Below, one piece after another: positions 60,312 through 64,000 of a stretch of 64,000 nucleotides of DNA (the first letter of the stretch is position 1; the number at the start of each line of letters is the position of its first letter). The DNA is from JBBDIP01 sp050260675 (lineage in GTDB: Bacteria > Bacillota > Sulfobacillia > Fermentithermobacillales > Fermentithermobacillaceae), in contig JBLNCN010000005.1 of assembly GCA_050260675.1 (NCBI GenBank), forward strand, positions 186,001 to 250,000. Direction: 5' to 3'. The notes below the pieces were generated by a model that worked only from the letters and a program-made list of their open reading frames with translations, was not told the DNA's origin and made no database searches. The position numbers and the translations under genes were made by a program.

Positions 60312-62177
60312 GTGGCGAAGGTCCCCAACCCTTTCACAATTGTAAAAAACGTCTTCACCCCGCCCAGGGGGAAGTCTGAGCGGACGACCTTCTCTTTAGG
60401 GAACCGGCCCGTTCGCGGCGACGAGCCTCCTCACCCCTCGGAGCAGTCCTCCAATAAGAAACGCAAAGACGCCGTTCCGCTATCGAAGGATACCGACAGA
60501 AACGTGAAACTCTTGAAAGAGGCATTTCACGTGCCGGGATCATCCGACGTTGTATTTCGCGAGGTTACATGCTCCGTGCCGCGCGTCAAGGTCACAGTTG
60601 CCTATATCGAGGGCCTTGCCGCCTCCGAGAAGATACTGTCCTCGATACTGCAGCCGGTCATGCTCCTCTCCTCCGTGAGAAGAGGAGTGGAGCGAAACCC
60701 GGTCGATCAACTGCGGAACGCGCTGCTTGCCAACGGACAGGTCGTGGTAAAGGAGACCCTGGAGGAGTTGATCCTCTCTATGATCGCCGGAGACACCGTC
60801 GTCCTTATAGATGGGCACAGGCGGGCTCTGGTTGTAGAGACCAAAGGCTGGGAACACAGGGGTGTCGCGCAGGCGGTATCGGAGAGGATCGTGAGGGGAC
60901 CCCAGCAAGGTTTCATAGAGGTGATGCGGGTCAATACGGCCCTTATCCGATCGATCCTCCCCACTCCGGATCTCGTAGTGGAAAACGTGGACCTTGGATT
61001 TCGGGCCCGTAACAAATGCGCGCTCTTGTACGTGGAAGGCATCATCAACCCCAAGATCGTGAGAGAAGTGCGCCGCCGGCTCCACGGCATCGATGCGGCT
61101 GAGATCCTGACCAGCGGCACCTTGGAGCAGTACCTGGAGGTAAGTCACAATCTGCTGCCGACCGCCCTGAGCACCGAGAGGCCCGACAGGGTCGCCCACT
61201 TCCTGATGATGGGCGCCTGTGCCATCATCGTTAACGGAGATCCCTTTGCCCTGGTCGTGCCCGTCACTTTCTTCACCTTCCTTCACAGTCCGGAGGACAA
61301 CTACGTAAGGTGGCCCTACGGCAACCTCCTGCGTCTCATTCGGGTCGTTGCCCTGTTCATTGTGCTCTACATGCCCGGTATCTACGTCGCGGTGCTGAAC
61401 TACCACCCGGAGCTCGTCCCCACGGTGCTCATAAGGTCGATAGCGGCAAGTCGGGAGCCTATCCCATTCCCGCTGTGGGTGGAAGTGGTCATCATATTCC
61501 TCGGTTTCGAGCTTATAAGGGAAGCCGGCATACGGATCCCTTCCCCCATTGGTCCAACCATAGGCATTGTCGGAGCCCTACTCATCGGTGAGGCTGCGGT
61601 TTCCGCATCGATCGTAAGCCCTATCCTGGTGATTGTGGTGGCGATAACCGCGGTAGCGTCCTTCACCATACCCAGCCAGGAACTGTCCATGTTCACAAGA
61701 CTGGCTACCCTTGTCTTCATATTCGTCGGGTCGACCATGGGTCTGTTGGGCATCGTCGGCCTCACCTACATGATGCTGGTTCAGGGGTTTTCCATGCGTA
61801 GCCTTGGGGTTCCGTACTTCTCGCCGTTTACCCCTCACCGTCCGGGGTACGCCTTCGGCGTCCCTGTGATTCCTCCGTGGCAGGCCGGCGTGCGGCCGGC
61901 GGAGGTGCGGCCCAGGGACATCATCCGGCAGCCCAAGGATTCCAGACTGTGGGACACGGGGCAAGTGCTGCCTGAATCCAAGCGGTTCATGTGGTCCTCG
62001 AAGGGAGGGAGCGATGACGAGCAGTCCAAGGAGGAATCACCCGGCCAATCCCGGGGCGGGGACACCGAGGCCGGGAGCGCCAGGCAAGGGAACGCAGAGA
62101 CCACCCCTAACGAAACAGGGCGGCCGGGCAAAAGCGAGAAACAACGTAGATCCGGCCCAGGAGGCGGTACCGGGTAA
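60312..62177 (+). CDS. Spore germination protein GerAA/GerKA family
   Basis: 621 residues from GTG 60312 (GGTGG 4 nt upstream). N-terminal soluble domain (about 60-320) with VTVAYIEGLAASEKILSSIL and LYVEGIINPKIVREVRRRL, then about five membrane segments (325-505) with EAGIRIPSPIGPTIGIVGALLIGEAAV in part, the GerA hallmark, and a polar C-terminal tail (about 540-621). Forms a germinant receptor in the spore inner membrane with GerAB and GerAC. First gene of a gerA operon; it would be made in the forespore under sigma-G. Confidence 0.95.
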   Translation: MAKVPNPFTIVKNVFTPPRGKSERTTFSLGNRPVRGDEPPHPSEQSSNKKRKDAVPLSKDTDRNVKLLKEAFHVPGSSDVVFREVTCSVPRVKVTVAYIEGLAASEKILSSILQPVMLLSSVRRGVERNPVDQLRNALLANGQVVVKETLEELILSMIAGDTVVLIDGHRRALVVETKGWEHRGVAQAVSERIVRGPQQGFIEVMRVNTALIRSILPTPDLVVENVDLGFRARNKCALLYVEGIINPKIVREVRRRLHGIDAAEILTSGTLEQYLEVSHNLLPTALSTERPDRVAHFLMMGACAIIVNGDPFALVVPVTFFTFLHSPEDNYVRWPYGNLLRLIRVVALFIVLYMPGIYVAVLNYHPELVPTVLIRSIAASREPIPFPLWVEVVIIFLGFELIREAGIRIPSPIGPTIGIVGALLIGEAAVSASIVSPILVIVVAITAVASFTIPSQELSMFTRLATLVFIFVGSTMGLLGIVGLTYMMLVQGFSMRSLGVPYFSPFTPHRPGYAFGVPVIPPWQAGVRPAEVRPRDIIRQPKDSRLWDTGQVLPESKRFMWSSKGGSDDEQSKEESPGQSRGGDTEAGSARQGNAETTPNETGRPGKSEKQRRSGPGGGTG

Positions 62178-63360
62178 AGCTCCGCTTGACGAGGTAGGCG
62201 GCGACTACGTGCGTCTTGGGCACATCAGCGGGCGGCAGTTTATGTTCATGCTTGCTTTTCTCATGGGCACCAAGGTTCTCTACATGTTCCCTACCGTGAT
62301 GGCGCGCAAGTCCGGGTCCTCGGCCTGGATAAGCATTCTGATAGCCGCAGTGCTTGGCCTCGGCGGTGTGTGGGGCTGGATCAGGTGGGTTGACCTTACC
62401 GGCAGCACCGGATTCGTATGGTCGCTGCGCAAGACCTGCGGCAGACTCCTGGGGGACTTCGTTGCTCTGGCGACCCTTGTGGGCCTGGTTGCAGTAACGG
62501 GTTGGACAGTGCGGCTGTTTGCCGGCGGGGCGGTTGTCGGTATCCTGCCTGAATTCCCGATTGAGGCTCTGGTCTGGACCTCGGTGATCGCGGGGCTCTA
62601 CGGCGCATGGCTCGGGTTGGAAGCCGTAGGGCGGGCGGCAGGGTTTTTCTTCTGGCCTACCCTCATTTCGTTCGTCCTCGTCATGGCAAGCCTGTGGGGC
62701 GAGTTCGAGCCCCATTATATCACGCCGCTGTGGGGCCTGGGCGTGGGAAACACCATACTGCAAGGCTTCTTGAGCAGCGGAGCCTTCGGAGGAATTGTGG
62801 CCATAGGCATCATGAAGCCCTACGTGAGGAAACGCCAGGAGTTGAGTGGCAAGAGCGTGCGCGGGCTCCTCATAGCCGCCGCAGTGCTCGTCATTGGGCT
62901 GGTGTTTGTTGCAGGCGTGTTCCCATATCCTATGAGCATCGATAAGGCCGATCCGCTTGGCGCCATAGCGAGGGCCGTTTACCTCGGCCGCTTCATCCAG
63001 CGTGTCGAAGCGCTTTTCATCTTCGTCTGGCTCCTCAGCACCAGCGTGCAGCTAAGCTTCCTCTACGTTATCTGCCTTGTGCTCGTGTCTGAGCTTTCGG
63101 GTACGGGTACTTACCGGCCGTTTGCTCCCGCCTTGGCCGTTCTCACCTCAGCCATCGCCACACTCGCTCCCAACACCTTGCGTGCGGCTCAACTCATGGA
63201 CAGGTACTTCACGACCTCCTTCGGGAATGCCGTGGTCCTCTTGGGATGGGCGCTCTACGGCGTGGCAAGAGCCCGAGGAATGAAGCCTAAGTCGGTCCCC
63301 GAGGGTGGTGACGTCCCCCATGGCGTTCCGCCTGCCAAAGAAAAGCAAGGGTATTCTTAA
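62014..63360 (+). CDS. Spore germination protein GerAB family
   Basis: 448 residues from ATG 62014, chosen because AGGGAGG lies 5 nt upstream. The first about 65 residues are polar and proline/arginine-rich and are read in another frame of the gerAA tail, a 164-nt overlap. The usual GerAB body begins at VRLGHISGRQFMFMLAF, followed by about ten membrane segments of the amino-acid-permease type. GTG 62210 (GAGGTAGGCGG upstream) would give a normal-length protein without overlap. Germinant-binding subunit; the germinant is unknown. Confidence 0.92.
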   Translation: MTSSPRRNHPANPGAGTPRPGAPGKGTQRPPLTKQGGRAKARNNVDPAQEAVPGKAPLDEVGGDYVRLGHISGRQFMFMLAFLMGTKVLYMFPTVMARKSGSSAWISILIAAVLGLGGVWGWIRWVDLTGSTGFVWSLRKTCGRLLGDFVALATLVGLVAVTGWTVRLFAGGAVVGILPEFPIEALVWTSVIAGLYGAWLGLEAVGRAAGFFFWPTLISFVLVMASLWGEFEPHYITPLWGLGVGNTILQGFLSSGAFGGIVAIGIMKPYVRKRQELSGKSVRGLLIAAAVLVIGLVFVAGVFPYPMSIDKADPLGAIARAVYLGRFIQRVEALFIFVWLLSTSVQLSFLYVICLVLVSELSGTGTYRPFAPALAVLTSAIATLAPNTLRAAQLMDRYFTTSFGNAVVLLGWALYGVARARGMKPKSVPEGGDVPHGVPPAKEKQGYS

Positions 63361-64000
63361 TGCTCAATGGGCCATGCGGGCGCTGTCGTTGGGCCTCCTG
63401 GTTATATCGCTCAGCGCGGTCTCCGGTTGCTGGGGCAAGCGGGAGCTTGAAGACCGCGCCTTCGTGACGATCCTGGGCATAGACCACGCATCAGACGGGG
63501 GCATCCTCGCCTCCGCGCTTCTCTCTCTCCCGGCAGGCAGGGGGGGTGGGAACATGGGGGGCGGGACGCAGTCCGATGGCTCACTCCTCATCTCAACTGC
63601 GGGAAGGAACATCGAGGAAGCCCTGGCCGAGATGGAGTATCTCAGTTCAAGGGAGCTCAACACTGTCTACATGGCTTTTGTCATCCTGGGAGAAGAGTTC
63701 GCGCGAACGGATGTAGGTCCGGTTGTGGACGTCTTCTCAAGGCACCTCCACTACAAACCAGACACGCTTCTGGGTGTCTGCAAAGGGAGGGCCTACGACT
63801 TTCTCAGGGACTTCAAGCCTCAGCAGGAAACCCACCCTTCAGACTACCTTTGGAAATTGGTCGATACCGCTCACTCCGGTCTGGGGACCTGTCCCATGAC
63901 AACCATGCACGACTTGAAAGTGGGATATGTCACGCCGGCAGAGGATCCCTGGGCTCCCTACTTCGAACTCGTGCCCTACGCCCCGGCTGAGGCGGCGGCA
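63320..64000 (+). CDS. Spore germination lipoprotein GerAC family (partial, runs off the window)
   Basis: 227 residues before the window ends. A lipoprotein signal (LSLGLLVISLSAVSGC, lipobox VSGC) is followed by the Ger(x)C start WGKRELEDRAFVTILGID and later GEEFARTDVGPVVDVFSRH. ATG 63320 overlaps gerAB by 41 nt; ATG 63374 (MRALSLGLL) gives a shorter signal peptide and is equally likely. A glycine run (GRGGGNMGGG) near residue 75 is unusual. Outer-leaflet subunit of the receptor. Confidence 0.92.
   Translation, partial: MAFRLPKKSKGILNAQWAMRALSLGLLVISLSAVSGCWGKRELEDRAFVTILGIDHASDGGILASALLSLPAGRGGGNMGGGTQSDGSLLISTAGRNIEEALAEMEYLSSRELNTVYMAFVILGEEFARTDVGPVVDVFSRHLHYKPDTLLGVCKGRAYDFLRDFKPQQETHPSDYLWKLVDTAHSGLGTCPMTTMHDLKVGYVTPAEDPWAPYFELVPYAPAEAAA

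Overview
The window reads as chromosome of a spore-forming, flagellated member of the Bacillota (Clostridia-like). The signs are PolC-type replicase, CodY, an AI-2E permease of the sporulation YtvI type, a gerA-type germination operon, HslUV, and the classic Firmicutes gene order rpsB-tsf-pyrH-frr-uppS-cdsA-dxr-rseP-ispG-polC next to a large fli/flg operon. Most of it is GC-rich. I cannot name a genus from the sequence alone.

Layout. Positions 1-8.8 kb are accessory: a truncated GNAT gene, an FtsX-type ABC permease gene split by a complete IS256-family element with an exact 8-bp target duplication, its ATPase and a divergent TetR repressor, a DUF3800 protein with a small partner ORF, and a lone SAM methyltransferase that ends at a tRNA-Leu whose 3' end is repeated 1.2 kb away. 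Positions 9-18.7 kb hold metabolic and envelope genes (NIF3-like, patatin, two MFS transporters, carbamate kinase, D,D-carboxypeptidase, DUF523, a zinc-ribbon membrane protein, a second tRNA-Leu, FolT). From 60.2 kb down to 18.7 kb almost everything is on the minus strand: dprA-topA-xerC-hslVU-codY, then the flagellar/motility operon from flgB to the motility sigma factor and a FapA-like gene, then the translation/lipid/isoprenoid cluster ending in polC. At 60.3-64 kb a gerA-type germination operon runs the other way and leaves the window inside gerAC.

How it works together. The flagellar operon is preceded by a textbook class I c-di-GMP riboswitch (GEMM-I) and an intrinsic terminator whose 5' arm is perfectly complementary to 11 nt of the aptamer, which predicts an OFF switch. 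A PilZ protein is encoded inside the same operon, so c-di-GMP appears to act on motility at both transcription and protein level. The operon has a fused fliO-fliP, and flhF, flhG, flbD and chemotaxis genes are missing from their usual places.

Other points that stand out are a PolC with no 3'-5' exonuclease insertion, a DUF523 gene whose only sensible start codon is ACG, a DprA with no N-terminal domain, a 164-nt two-frame overlap between gerAA and gerAB, and a relic of a duplicated gene tail. No CRISPR array, rRNA or phage structural gene was seen.
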